Shown here in pieces: positions 25,331 through 39,800 of a DNA stretch of 64,000 nt (its first letter is position 1; each line of letters opens with the position of its first letter). Under the pieces are notes generated by a model. It was given only the letters and a program-made list of their open reading frames with translations. It did no database searches and was not told the DNA's origin. Source of the DNA: Cheilinus undulatus (taxonomy: Eukaryota; Chordata; Actinopteri; Labriformes; Labridae); the NCBI RefSeq assembly GCF_018320785.1, contig NC_054875.1:31625157-31689156 (forward strand), given 5' to 3'. The position numbers were made by a program, and so were the translations under genes.

Positions 25331-26307
25331 CAAGTTTTTTCACAAGTTTCCTAGAAATTTGGAAATTATTTTATGATTTCTTTTATAGAAAAAAATAGAA
25401 TCATACTTAATAAACACTGCTACAATAAGCACTGTTTAAATGAATTACAAACTGAACCGTCTTATAATATTTGCAATACTATTATTATATGATTTCTAAT
25501 AAGATACATATGCAGCTTATAAAGTACAAAGAATAGATAAGTATGCCCAAAGAAGAATGAACATAAAAGTTCAAACCAGGGGTGTTTTCCTAATTCAAAA
25601 AACAGGAACACTTTTATATGCACAAGTTAATAACATAAATAAAACCTCCATAAATAAAGAATGGGCGTTTAGGTAGAATACAGGCTTTCCATTTTCCAAA
25701 AAGTCTTGAAAATTGTTCTTCTGAAGCCGTCGTGGAAAGGTAATTAACTTTTCAGTCAAACGCAGCATGCCAATTCTTGGGGCAGTCACCTGCTGACCAC
25801 TAGGGCCCATACTCACAGGTGTTGCCAATCAAGCACCTGAATGTCAACACCTGGGGGCACCAGAAGCTCAAACCAACAGTCAATACCAACAGCAAAATAA
25901 GCTGTTTGACATTGGCAAATTTTTCATAGATACAACCCACAAACTCAGCTCTACTGTTCATCCTACAAATGCATGTTTCTTACAATGCAGCACAATTTAA
26001 AATGTAAATAAACATGCTTTCCAAACTTGTAAGATTTCTTGCCAAGAAGCATTGTTACAACAAAGAAATAATCTACCAAACATACATTTCCTTACCTTTT
26101 GTGCTAAGTTCATATTTGGCAACTTTTTTCAGAGGTTTTGGTTGGTAAGACATGACCAAAAAAAAGGAAAACAAAATCCAAAATGAAATAAAGACTTTTT
26201 TTCTTTGAGTAAATTATCATTTGATATTGAAATTAACTTGCAAACTTAGTATTCAATAGCTCTGATGTCATTTGGTTGCATTTAAAATCCACCTGGACAT
26301 TTTTTTT

Positions 26308-26505
26308 TAATATTTATTTTTGGGCATTTTTGTGCCTTTATAAGATAGAGGAGGATGGACAGTGGATAGAGTTGGAAACAGGGTCAAGACTGGGGAAGGG
26401 AGATGCAGTGAAGGGCCTCAGGCCAGATTTGAACCCGGGCCGCCCGCGTACATAGGGAGTGTCTTGAACCACTAGGCCCCCTGCTCCCCCCACCTAGACA
26501 TTTTT
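26308..26505 (-). mobile_element. tRNA-derived SINE, reverse orientation
   Basis: On the minus strand: A-box-like GGCCTAGTGGTTCAAGAC, then B-box CCCGGGTTCAAATC, then a body ending in AAAGGCACAAAAATGCCC. The same family occurs at 42601-42795 in the other orientation. The A and B boxes are RNA polymerase III promoter elements inherited from tRNA. Confidence 0.8.
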
Positions 26506-27399
26506 ATACACAAACATTGTTTAACAGTCATTCTTAGTTGGCTTTACATCATGTCCAAGCAGGACTTTGTTTGATAAATAAGAATTTCAAAGGAGGAGAA
26601 CACTAGATGTGGAGGGCCTAAAAATGTAAACGTTTTTGCACAAAAATGATTAGATTCTCGTATTTTTTTCATCTTTTAGGTTGGTCCAAATACTTTTTTT
26701 TCAATCATATGTATAGGCCTACATCTAATTTTATATCAGAGCAAATATGGTCCCATGCCCCCACTGGCACTTTCCATGGGGTGTCTGGACACCAGGGGGG
26801 GACCACTAACCTAGGGCTTGAAAATTGCTATATCTGCCACTGACATTAAGTTACTCTATGCAAGCACCATCTTACTGTTTTTGTTGTTAATAAAAAAGAA
26901 CTGCTTGCATTATGTTGTAAAACAAGGTTTCTTAAAACGTTTAAATTCTTACATCATAAATGTGGGATATTTCATTTTGAATCACTGTTACAGATTTTAA
27001 AAAGCTAATTCAATGTGCACATTCTAACACTATAAAAAGTAACTGTTACTCAGGAAAGCACCTTTTCATGTATTATTTATAGTGGAGTATAAAAATTGTG
27101 GTGTCACTTTAACTTGAGTAAGGGATGTGAGTGCATTTCCCACCATCACACAGGGAGCATCTAAAAGTTGTGCAGACTGCAGAGTCTTATGTAACGATGC
27201 CTGGAAACTCGAATAACCAGGGGGCACATGGACTATCAACCTTGTAAGCTCTGACTGCGCAAATTCTCCCCCACAGCAGCTTAACCTCAGCACGGGCTCC
27301 ATCTCTCCTCCATCCGTCAGGGACGGGTCATGAGCGAACTACATCCTGGTGCTCCACTGATGCTCCCATAGTCACATTTTCTGTAATGCACCGTCATGA

Positions 27400-27842
27400 T
27401 GGGAGAAGGGCAGGAGCCAGGGGCGTCTCTACGACGTATTTTAAAGATACCGTAGTGGATAAATCGGCGGACTAGACAAGTGAAGCTGGTTTTAAGTGGA
27501 GAGAAATCACTTCCTGATTAACCCTACCGATCAGAAGAAGAACTGCGCGGCTGGTCGGAGGAGGCTGGCAGAGAAAAACTGACACGTGGATTACTCCTCC
27601 TCGGGCATCAGGAAAAACAAGACTCCCTCCTCCAGCTCGGCTTCGTGACCACATCAGCCTTGTCCCCGTGAGTCCAGTCATACAGGTTATGGATTACAAT
27701 CAAGAAAACCCGTGATGTGATCGAGTTTTTACTTTATGACAAGGTTTCAGTGTTTTTTTTTCCTCTGATCGTCTACTTTTCTGACTGATCAACCGGAAAG
27801 AGCCGACGCGGTTGAGAGGGGGCTGCTGTTTCCTCGCGTTGA
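27400..27842 (+). promoter_or_regulatory. slc17a9 promoter and 5' UTR region
   Basis: GC-richer, non-repetitive DNA immediately upstream of the slc17a9 start. It has several CpG-containing words (GACGCGGTTGAG, CTACGACGTATT) and no obvious TATA box. An in-frame TGA directly precedes the start codon (27840-27842), so the 5' UTR cannot extend the protein. The exact start of transcription is not readable. Confidence 0.45.
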
Positions 27843-30800
27843 ATGGCAGTAATTCAAAAATATGGCAAGAACTATAGTCCAGATTTGGTCTGTCACACGG
27901 AAAACCACCCGCCTGACAAGATCGGAGCCCCTGGATGTTACAAGAAGTGGCCTGAACACAACACCAACTGGTCCAGGTAATAGTTAGTGTACCTCTTTAC
28001 TGAAACATCAAGCTGGTGTGAGCGTTTTTCGTGTTTACTTATATCTCAGCAGCTCAAATAGCTAACATATCCCCCAGAAGGCAAACAGTAACAAACAGGA
28101 AATCACCAGATACCGTCACTTTTAACGACTTCTCTTGCATCGTTAAACAGTAAAACAGTCGAAGCAACCAAAGTGCCTTTGTGTCTTATAGTCAAATGAC
28201 ACGTATCATCTGTAGCCATGCATGGGTTGGCCCTCATAAGTGAAAAAGTTTGGTGAGAAGGAAGTTATATTTTCACGATTTAATCAGTTTTATTTTCTTG
28301 AAAAATACTTTAAATTTTATTTTCTTACTTTTGAGAATATCTTGTGAGTCTAAACCGAACAATGAGTGAGCCTAACTTAAGTTTAAAGGGTTTGAGGTTT
28401 GTTTAATGTTACTACTGCAGCCACCCAGGATTTTTCTTTTACATTTTAGTTTTGTTTTCTATTAATAAATGACTTTTTTGGAGCAAGCTTCCTACTGTGG
28501 ACAAAAGTATTTGGCTGCTGACCATTACACTGACAGGGATTGTAATGACTTTGTATTAAAAAATGTACTTTAATGTGGAGTTTCCCCCTTTTTGTGGCTT
28601 TACAGCCCCCACTCATCGTGGAAGGCTTTCCGCAAGATTTTGGAGATTTTTTAGTGAGAATTCATGCTCATTCATTCTGTATTTATAAGGTCAGACACTG
28701 ATGTTGGACAAGAAGGCCTGGCTTCCAATATCCGTCCTAGTTCATCCCAAAGGTGCTTGATTTAGTTGAGGTTCGAGCTCTATGCAGATCGGTCAAGTTC
28801 TTACACACTGAACTCATCAAACCATGCCTTAATAGTCTTTGCTTTGTGCACTGGGGTACGGTCATGTTGGAATAGAAAAGGGCCTTCCCTGAGCTGTTGC
28901 CACAAAGTTGGAAGCATAGCATTGTCCAAAATATTGTGGTATGCTGAAGCATTAAGATTGGCCTTCATTGGGGATAAAGGGCCTAGCTCAAACCCTGAAA
29001 ACAGCCCAATATTATTGTCCCTCCTCCACCAAACTTCACAGTCAGCACAGTGCAGTCAGGCAGGTAATGTCTCCTGGCATCCACCAAACTCAGACTCACC
29101 CATCTGACCTCCAAACAGATAAGCATGATTCGTCACTCCACAGAACACGTTACCACTGGGAAGCTTGGAACTCTTCAACCATGGAATCAGCAGAGTGTTG
29201 GCGACGTTTACACAGTCGTTGACCCTGCTATGTTATCTCACGTGGTCTTGTGCTTTGTGGCTGTTGTTCCTAAATGCTTCCACTTTCTAATAATATCACT
29301 TACAGTTGACCATGGCATATCCAGCAGGTATAAAATTTAACAAACCGTCTTATTGCAAAAGTGTCATCCATCACAGTAACACACTTAAAGTCACTGAGAT
29401 TTTCAGAAACATCTATTTTGTATCACAAAGGTTTGCATATGGAGACTGCATGGCTAGGTGCTTGATTTTATACAGCTGTGGCAACAGGTCTGATTGAAAC
29501 ACCTGAACTCAGTTGAACTGATTTTAAGAATACTTTTAACAGTGAATAAAATACGCCACTTTAAACCACTTTGATCCTAACAACCACATTCAGAACCACT
29601 GTCCTAGAGTGCAGGAGTACAAGTTGCAGAAAAATGTCAAAATAACAGCATTAGAAGCTTATTCTTTGACATGAGACATAGCTCCTCAAACAGCGCACTG
29701 GTGGAATGTAGGTATTAGTTCAGTGGTGGGGAACAGGTGACCTGTTGGCCTTATGTGGCCCTCAGGTTAATTTCAAATATCAAGATGAAGCAAACATGAT
29801 AAAATCTGCCATGAAAATATGAAAAACAGAAACATTTCTATAATTATCTTTGATTACCATAACGTTTGCACTATAGTAGCAGTATAATTGGCTTTAAGTT
29901 TTGCTGTAAAAACCTATATACACCGTTAAATGCATTTGTATGAAAATCAAGATATGCATGGAAAACTTTTTTTTTTGTTATAAATAAATTTGCAAAACTC
30001 TATAAAATTCTCTTTTCACATTGTCATGATGGGATACTGAGTGTAGATTCGTGAGAATAAAAATGATTTTTTTTTTTTTACTTTAGCATCAAGCAGCAAC
30101 ATAAGAAAATTGAAAAAGTGAGGGGGATCTGAATACTTAATGAATGAAAAAACTTACTTTTTAAAGAAAAAACAACATTTTAATATTAGGGTTTAAATGT
30201 TTATAGACCAAATATGGAGAAGTACTTCCCCTGATTACATAAGACATCCCCCTGTCAGGTGGATTTGAAGTCCAAAGTATCTCCAATGTTGCCTTCATTC
30301 AGCCTCATTCATTTCCCTCCTTCATTTGCAGGCCTGTTGCGAGGGTATGGACGGTGGTGCTGCTGCTCGGGACATGCCTGCTGTACTGCGCTCGTGTGGC
30401 GATGCCCATCTGCGCCGTCAGCATGGCAGAACAGTTCAACTGGAGCAAGAGGGAGTCGGGGATGGTGCTGGGCAGCTTCTTCTGGGGTTACTGCTTCACC
30501 CAAGTGTTTGGAGGCTATGTCAGTGACAGGTGGGGAAACTTTGAGGTCAAACTATAGAGTACTCAAGTTGTGAGGTGACACTATGTGAAGATTGTTGGAT
30601 TGTGTTGTGTGAAATATTATATGAATGTTGACAGTGATGCTTTTTGTTGAAGTGTCATTTGCATGAGATCATTACTGGGAGTGACGCATGCAGCCCTTTT
30701 GTGTTTGCTCAGGCTCGACAGATAATGCAGAGCAACAAGCCTGGTGATACCTCAGTGTTGTCACACTGTTAACCCTTCGTGTGCCACAGTGTCAGAAACA

Positions 30801-33800
30801 GAGAGGTTGCTTATTTGTTTGAGGAGTTTTATGCCCAAGATCTAAAATTGTGCAGCGCCCTATCTTAACCATAAGATGATAAAAAAAGCACAAAAAGAAA
30901 AGTGTATATGGTCTGTTTTGGTGTTTCCACAGGGTTGGAGGTGAGAAAGTCCTCCTGCTGTCTGCAGCAGCCTGGGGGTCGATGACGGCCTTCACCCCTA
31001 TCTTGGCCCACTTCTGCTCCCAGCCAATCCTCTCTATGACACTGGCGCGCTTCCTTATGGGCCTGTTGCAGGGTAAGATGGACACATTTTGAAAGAGTAT
31101 GAATGGGATCAGTTGCATTTTTAGATTGTTTGAATGCATGGTAAATACATTTTCAGATTGAAATTGCATTTATTTAATTTTTCAAAAATCCTGTTTGGTA
31201 AATAACCAATTTGTTGATGTCAAAAGAACACCTCAAATGAACTTTTTTTGAGTCCATGTAGCACTCTTTTCTACAGTTTCTTAAAATCCTGTTTATGTCT
31301 GACCTGACCAAAAACCTCACCCAAACTACATTATTAAAACAAACTAGGTATTTCATACTCTTAACACTTCTATCTGTAGCCCACAGCTGTATATATTAAT
31401 GAAGAGTTAGGGCTTTAAAGCTCCTTTAAGAAGATTTTAACTGGTTATGAATCTTACTGAAATTAACGCCAGTGCCTCATTATGAGCAAGCAAAACCCTC
31501 GGAGACCAGATCAATCATTTTCATGTCATCATTTTTATTTTCATTAGTGCCACAGGGTAGGTGTGAGACGAGCTGACTCACACTGCACTACCTAAGCCTT
31601 GTTTACATGTCTCAAAGCAAAGATTCACAAGGTGTGAAACATTCAACTGTTAAGGCTTGCCACAATTTAGCCCAAATGCAAGGCCACATTTGACCCCATG
31701 ATGAACATTTGGGCGTATCATGAGTGCAGGCTCACCACAAACACTTAATTGTGTGACTAATCCTCATTATGTGGTGTCAGCGCAATTATTTTACTGCTTC
31801 AAATTTCACTGTAGTCTCCCAGACCACGTGTCATATCAAACACATATCAGTCGTCAAAATCAACACACAGTAAAAATTCCTTGCAGGAGCTTCAAGTAAA
31901 AGAAAATTAAAATGGTTTTGTCTGAAGAGAAAATAGATGATGAATTTCCTGAGAAACCATATGACATGTCAAGAAGCCCATTGATGACCAGTTTGACTTG
32001 AACTGTTGCCTACCAGCAGTTGTCTTTTCTTTCTTTTGTTTGAAAAGGTTTGAAAACAAATGTTTCTACATAGCTGGGGCTTTTAGAACTGTCTTTAGAT
32101 CACTTTAGACTGCTTGCTACTGTAACTAACCACATGTAAAAACATTCTCATGTGTGAAATATTTGCAGTGTGGAAGTTTTCGCTGCAAAATCTCTAAACT
32201 AAGCTAGTGCATTTGTCTAATTTGAGATCTGAGTTGTTTCATTAAACTTGTTTTCACTCACAGTCTCTTGACAAGGCCAGGGTGAAGTTTAATTTTATGA
32301 TGTAAAAGCAAAAAAAGGGTCTGAACTGCATGAAATGTATAAAAATTATTCTGCCAAGATAGGAAACAAAATGTACTTTTCAAGTGTCCTAAGAGGACAT
32401 GCTATGTTGAATTTTTTAAGCAGTATTACAAGAGAGGAAGTAATGATGTTCTGAATAACTGCTGTGATTCAGTTATGGCAGCCTTGCGCTGAAGGTGATC
32501 CCTGCAGTGATCATGTCCAGACCATCAACTCAACTCCAAGCTGATATTGCTTTTATGAAAGAGTTAAACAGTAAGTATATGATTGTTAAAAATAAAAATC
32601 ATCATTAGAGAGTGTTGAAGATGACGTGACGCAGCGTTGTGACATCTGTAAAGGAAGGCCTTTGGTTTGTTTGATATAGCTACCCAGACCTCTTTTACCT
32701 GTACTGAAAGAAAAAAAAAAGAAGAGCTTATATTTGATCTAAAGTATAAATAGAGAAACTGAAAAGGAAACTGAATTTCAGCGTGAAACACTGGTAGAAA
32801 GAAATGCATGTGATCAGTGATGGCAACTGTGGACTGGACTGACTTGATGAACCACCGGCAGTCATATATCCGGACATTGTAAACTACCTTCTGTTTGGAT
32901 TGAGTGTTTACACTTTGCATGACTTTAAAACTGTGGAAGCTCATGACCAGTTTTACAGTGGAGGGTTGCAAGAGTTGCAGCCTCGAAAGCTGGACAACTG
33001 CAGCAGCCTTACCCAAGCCAGATGAAATACAGTGCTTTTAAAAAAAATGTACTCTCTGAAGATGGGTTTGTTTGATGTTTGTGTCAGTGCCGTTTACAGC
33101 TAACCTTGCAAAGCAGATGGATACGCCAGTTTCCGTGTTTCTCACTGGCGAATCCATCAATCAGCAACGAGGGGCAGTACTTCCGGATGTGGCAGTGGAG
33201 TTGTGACATAAGCAAGCAGCAACAAGAGGCCAACGAACAAAACATTATCTATGGAATTACTTTTCTTTTTTTACCTCCAACAAATCAGCTAGTCCCACAA
33301 ACTAGACTCTGGTACTTGTATTTAAAAAGACATTGATTTTACCTTGAAACTAGTAAAATAGGATTAGATAAGATATTAACTTTGTCGTCCCAGAGAGTAA
33401 GAAATTTATCCTAGGCTCTCCACCAATGCTGCAGCCGTAAGACAACATGCACATTACACATGACACAACACATTGCCGTAAATACAGTCTCTTGTGTAAT
33501 TCCATGACATGAGATTGATTAAAAAAAGGATGCTGTCAGCTGTACATAAAAATTTCTCTTGTATTGTGACTCATGGGTTTCCTCTTCTTCATACACCATC
33601 AGAACTAACTGTTGTATAATTCCTGTTATAAAAAAGATACATAAAAGCTCTACCTCCCACACTCACTTGTTAAGCTCCACATCTTTCCTCATTTTCTTTT
33701 GTAAACCTTTGACAGTTTTCATGTGTCATGTCACTAATAGGAATAGTCTTGTGGTAGTTGTAATCATGAGTTGTGCTGGGGTAGGTAGAAGTGGGGAGGT

Positions 33801-36800
33801 AGAGTCCCAGCCCCAGTCAGAGTACCTCACCCTGGCTCAGCTTCCCTCAGCCTCTTGCTAAGCCTGGGTCTGTTGAAGGTGGTGATGCTGTTTGTTCATG
33901 TAATAGGTCAGAAAGAGAATGTCTCTGTGTTGGTATGGTGGGTGGTTTGTTTCAAAAGAAATTATAACTTCACTGGCAGATTAATTTACTTAAACAAGAA
34001 ATTCAAGTGTCTTTTTATTCGAGTTTTCTGGACGTGTCAACTGAGAGTGGCCTACAGAGTTGGTTCCCAACCTGGGTTCTGGGCACACCTAGAGGGGGGC
34101 GCCAGAGACCTCAGTGGGGGCATGGGGCCCTGCCTGCTGTAACGTTGTCAAAATTAGATTAAAAATAAAAAAATCCTGTTTAGAAAAATATTTTAAGACA
34201 GCACATTAGGTCCATCTTAAGAGATTAGAAAACAAAGAGGATCTGTTAATTTTTAAGAAAAAAAAAGCCTTTATAAATGCATAGATTTAGCAGAAAGAGA
34301 TAGATTATTTTTTTAGTTTAAGAAGTAAAAGTTATCGTTTGATCAAGCTCTCAACTGCAGGACTCGTACAAGGACAACAGTTTCATCTGGTATTATTTTC
34401 TTCCACACAATCAGCTATTTGTGACTTTAAAATCCCCCAAAATTCTGAGTTTTGGTTCACAGAGTATGTCTTTAAAGTAAAAGATTTCATAAACTTTTAC
34501 ACATCCTCTTTACAGTTTTATTTTTTTTTTGGGTGGTGCTTATAGGCTGTTGTTATAATGTATAGTTTATACAGAAATCTTTTGGCAAAAACGTGTTTGT
34601 AGGCCTAGTATGTTAGTATTTTGTCAACTTATTTTTGGGACCCTAGGAAAAAAAAGGGTAATCACTGGCCTACACTGTGCATGATAAGGTTTTTTGACAG
34701 GAAATTAGATAAATACATCTACTCAGATTTAAGTTTTTGTATGTTTGCTATGCTCTTCACATTCATTAAATCACTAAGCTAACTAAATCATCTTTAATCT
34801 AACTCTAAAGACATTTAATATGTGACCAGGTGGTTGAAATCCCCCTTTCCTCCATTGACCTGTTTGTTTTCCTTCTGATTTTCTCTTATTTTTGTTTTGT
34901 GTCCTGGTTTTAGGAGTTCATTACCCCTCTCTGGCAAGTCTGTGCTCTCAGAAGGTGGTGGAGAGTGAAAGAGGCTTCCTCATGAGCACTGTGGGAAGTG
35001 GCTCTTATCTGGGGTGAGTCTAGTATTGTGTAACAAATAGGGGAAATAGTGGGAAAGAGAATTTTTCTCCTAGAAAATCACTGTCAGGGTACAAAGAGAA
35101 GGGTTTCACTCAAAGCTGTGCCATACGATGTTAAAATGTATTGATTTATAATCTGTATGAGTCATGTAGCGACAGTTTTACTATAACAGCTGGTTTTCAG
35201 AGTTCAGCTCAGCCCACGTTCTGAATGTGACAAATCAAGTTCTTGGCTGTGTTGAAACATCTTATTAAACAGACGTGTTTGTGACTTGCCATGTCTTGTT
35301 GTGAACTTTTTTATGCAGCACTTTGGTGATTGGAGGGGTAGGCTCTCTCATGTTGGACCTGTATGGGTGGGAGAGTGTTTTCTACGTGTCCGGTCTGCTT
35401 TCCGTCCTGTGGGCGTACTGTATGTGGAAATATCTGCTCAAAGGAGAAGGTATGGGAGACTTTTACTGTTTGGAAGTTATCTGCCATGTCTCTGTGTGCC
35501 TGTTATCTCATTGCTGCTTATTTGTATAATTGGAGTCTCTTGTTTGCCGACATGACCTGTGGTCGCCTGTGTTTGCAGGGCCTATCATCACACTGGAGTC
35601 CCTGGGAAACAGCGGGCCACAGTCCAAACTATCCAAGAGACATTGGCTCCGGCTCCTCAAACAACCTGCAGTCTGGTGAGATGAAAAGAGAGGAAATGTG
35701 TATGTTTGTGTGTGTGAGAGCAGCTGCAAAAATCTTTGTTTATGTGTGCATTTTGTACTCTTTATATCTCTTCTGTCTGTAGGGATAGCTTTTTATTTTC
35801 TCTAACACTCAGATGAATGAGCACATTAATTTCTAGCAAGATAAGAACATCTTTACTACTGTCCTGTGGCTATAATAAAGCAACATCAATACTCACTTAT
35901 ACCAGTTTACTGCATGTGTTTTTGACCTTAGATAAAAAAAGCAAATGACTAATTCAGGAAATGATATATTTAGAAAAATGTAGAAATATATAAAAACAGC
36001 TCGAAAAGAATACTTCTCTCGTTCATAATCTTAGTTTTTAAATTTGTTTGAACAGCCAGCCTAATGTCTGTCTGCCTCAAATGTTAGTACGCCTGAAATA
36101 TTGACTTTTTCCCTGCCCTTTTCCTCATGGCAAAGATATTTATACACTGAATGCAACTGATATGCTCTGTTGCAGTGAGAGAGAAAGAACCTCCGTACTT
36201 TCTAAATGTAGGAGATCCACATTCAGAGCAATAAATCAAATGATAGTGTGACATCTGTGGGCTTAAAATATTTTCTAACTCTTGAAGCTCTCAAACACAT
36301 CCATCTGCCGAAACCCAAAAAGATTTAGAAAAGAGAACAATAGATTTCAGACAAGAGGCACAGACACAAGCTCTTGCAAAATCACCGCTCAAAATAACTG
36401 GAATAATCTTTGTCTGGAACACTGAACAATGGGAGTGGGACTGAATATTAATATGGCAAGAAATATCATCATCCTGACTTGTTTGATGCACTCTTTATGA
36501 CATGAATGAGAGTATTGTGAGTGGCCAAAAGGAATACAGCAGTGAAAAGAAATTATGGATGAAGCATCATAAAAGGTGGAACTGACACCAAATGGAAGTG
36601 AACAGATACTTGAAACCTGCACTTGACCTTTTTTAGGGGTATTATATATTGATCAGTTCATCAGATATCATTATGAACCATTATGTTTGTCTTACAATAT
36701 GTTAATAAGCACAGAATCACTGTAACAGTATCATTATAAGGGCCTTGTATCATGTATTGTACTGAATCAGTTGTTACTTTGTAATCCCCGCCTGTACTTA

Positions 36801-39800
36801 ACATTTTCTCAAAATGAATTAACATCACACTAATTTTATCTGTTTGTCTTTTTTCACCCTGTTCAGTGCCGTGATTGTAACACACCTTTGCACTGCAAGT
36901 ACCTTCTTTACTCTTCTGTCATGGCTGCCAACCTTCTTTAAAGACACTTTCCCAGAAGCCAAGGTAAACACACAATCTTTTAATCCTCTTTCGGATCACA
37001 TTTGGGTTGCCCAAAAACTGTAACCCTCTGGAATGCAGGATTGTGCCGTTCTAATGATGCTATCCATGTCATTGTAGCTGTTACAGAGGCTTTTCTAGCA
37101 AGCCTGGACCCTTGGTGACTTTTCTGGGTATTTAAAGATTAAACCCACACCAGTAACTCCAATATTAAATGTCTTTTTGTCCATTTTGAATACATTTTTG
37201 AATTAATTTTTGAATAAATTTTTGATTTGTTTCTGCCGCTAGCTTACCGTTATCAACCATATTGTTTTCTCACAATGAATGTCACATGTGACAACCAGTG
37301 GCAGGCTGCACCATCGTCTTGTCATGCTTTGCCAAACAGCACATGTCTATTCATTTAGAACCTAGAGAAGAAAGCCTGAATAGCTCATAATATAGAGAAA
37401 GAGAGACGGAGAGCCTGTGATGTGTCCCTCTGTGTCACTTCAGACAGGAACTGCTTTTAATTGGCTCATAATCAGCCAAGAAAAAAGTGCAAGGACCTTG
37501 TTCTTCAGTCTTCAATATTTTGAACATTTTTGTTAAGAGAATAATTATTTTTTCACTTTTTGGTCCCCATGAGATTAGATAACAAGTTTGTGCAAAAAAA
37601 ACCCTTAGTCATTCATGTTTACTGTGTGCCACATATAAAAATCTTTCAGTTTTGATTTTTGTTTAGTTTTTCTGTTGCCTTTATAGTCCAATAACTTTTT
37701 AAAAATTCAAGAGACATTACTGCAGCACACGTACTCCTACAACCCAGGCTGTCCTGAAAAAAGGATGTTTAGAGCTTGAGTATGCACCACAGGGTTGATG
37801 TTTTACAAGCTTTTTAAATTAATTAGTCCAGGTGAGACAAACTGGTTTAAAGATAGCTAAGGGCTCAGTGGGTTAAGGTTAAAGAAAACACCCACAAAAG
37901 TCAAAACAGACCTAGGGTATTTTCACACTTGGGGCCCAGTCCTGGATCAAAGAACACCTTAGCCCAAAGTCAGGTTTGTTTTGTTCAATGTGAATGCAAA
38001 CGAATCATGCTTGGGCACCAGGCCCTGGGTTTGGATGAGATATGAATGCATATGGCAGAGAGTTGCATCAGCTATATGAAGTCATCATAGAAGCACAACT
38101 TCTTTCCCCAGCGTGGCAGTTGACTCACATTTTTCTCAATGAATTGTGGAAATCATCAGAATCTAGTCAAGAAATGGTCTGTTATGACTCATGTTATGGA
38201 TGACCAAAAGTTGGAGTCAGCAAGATGAGTTACAAAGGCAATAAACAGCTCCTGTCACCTCAAAAACCTTTGAGTCAGCACAGCACAAGCCCATTTAATC
38301 CCCTGAGCTACATGTAGATGTGCAAATACAAAGAGAGATGCCTGGCTTCTTCGAAATAATAAAAAAATGTTTTAAAACCATCCATGGTGGCAGGATGGAC
38401 TCCCTTGCCCGCATAAAACATTAACAATCTTTACTCAGGTCATGACCCACCTGGTTGCCATGGTAGCTTCTCCTTCTTTTACATCCTTGGTGGAGTTGCA
38501 TATCAGCTGTGTGCACATCGCCACCTGCTGTATGAGTCTGAGTACAAAACCAAGTGAGCCTGGGCACGGATCAGTGTTTCTAGTGTGAAAGCAAGCCAGT
38601 GGGGGAGAGGGGAGCTATTGTGCCTTGTCTAGTGTAAAAGAACCTGAAGACTCCACAGCTGTGCTGTTAGCTCTTTGAGACTGACTTTGGCGCAGTGGTG
38701 CTCTGAATGAAATGGTAACTTAAATAACCTGTTACTTCACAAGAGTACTACCATAAAAAAGTAACTCATATTTCTGCTTTATACACTGAAAAAAGAAATT
38801 TGTTTGGGCAATTTTGCGCTGCCCGAATTCAAACCCTTATGCTTCCTGTTACATGCTGGTAATATTGGCCAGTCAGCACAGAGCCTACTCGACATCTACC
38901 TTTGATTTGAATGTTAGAGCTCTGTTGTCTTTGCACAGCATGCTTTACAGCCCATAATCTGTAACTCTGCAGCCGGATATGGAGATTGCTAATGCGATAA
39001 CCATTACAGCTCTTTATTATGTTAACAGTCGGACAACATACTGGTCAGGGACACATGGTATCCGACACAAGTATTTCAACAAAAACAATATAACACAGGC
39101 ACTTTAACTGACATTTCCCTGTGATGTTTTTCTTGTCAGACTCTGGACACAGTTTAACAGAACTGAGATGAATACAATCTGTGTAACCCTTTAAGCAGAG
39201 ACTGGCTGGAGTGCAGTCACATAAGTTAGGCTACATGTAGACAAGGCTGCTTGATCCACATATTTTAAATAAATGAAAGAAAAAATGACCAAAAAAAAAA
39301 CAGTGTCAGGTAATGTTTTTTATGTACATAAAAATCTCAGTGCTGTACTTTTCATCAGTAAGCTACTTTGTTTTAGCACTAGTCGGCTATCACGGTTCAG
39401 CACTTGCCCTGCACTTTGGCCATCCTCCCCTCAAAAGGACTGCACTGACTGACCTCTTATGTGGCTAATGCACTTACTGATTCCAAGTACCTCATAAAAA
39501 CCCACTCATTTTCACTTAAAGGTTTTCCTTGAGAGATTCTGGATTCTAGGGTTAACCAAGTAGGAGGTTTAAAATTCTGGGTGAGATAAATATACCATCA
39601 AAATTAGATGAAAATCTATCTCCTAGATGTTATAATATATAAGCAATGATTACTTTCAATCTGTGCAAAAATAGTATTCTAAATGTCTCCTTCTGTGTCT
39701 GAATGAGTTATCTCTTTCCGTGTTGTCCCCCCAGGGCTGGGTGTTCAATGTCATTCCCTGGTTGGTTGCCATCCCCTCATCCCTCTTCAGCGGCTGCCTG

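Larger units (their letters stand above)
24320..27400. other. gid8-slc17a9 intergenic region
   Basis: About 3 kb, AT-rich. It holds two tRNA-derived SINE pieces (25240-25330 and 26308-26505). I see no credible coding exon; the short open frames have no recognisable domains and no splice context. Confidence 0.7.
31073..34913 (+). other. slc17a9 intron 3
   Basis: A 3.8-kb intron without recognisable genes. It contains a LINE-like tail (33361-33500) and a hAT-type element (34057-34666). The rest is AT-rich unique-looking sequence in which I see nothing specific. Confidence 0.7.

Noticed and set aside
26308..26505. tRNA-like sequence with A and B boxes, considered as a tRNA gene
   Set aside because: Followed by a SINE body and present again at 42601-42795 with an A-rich tail; no cloverleaf could be completed.
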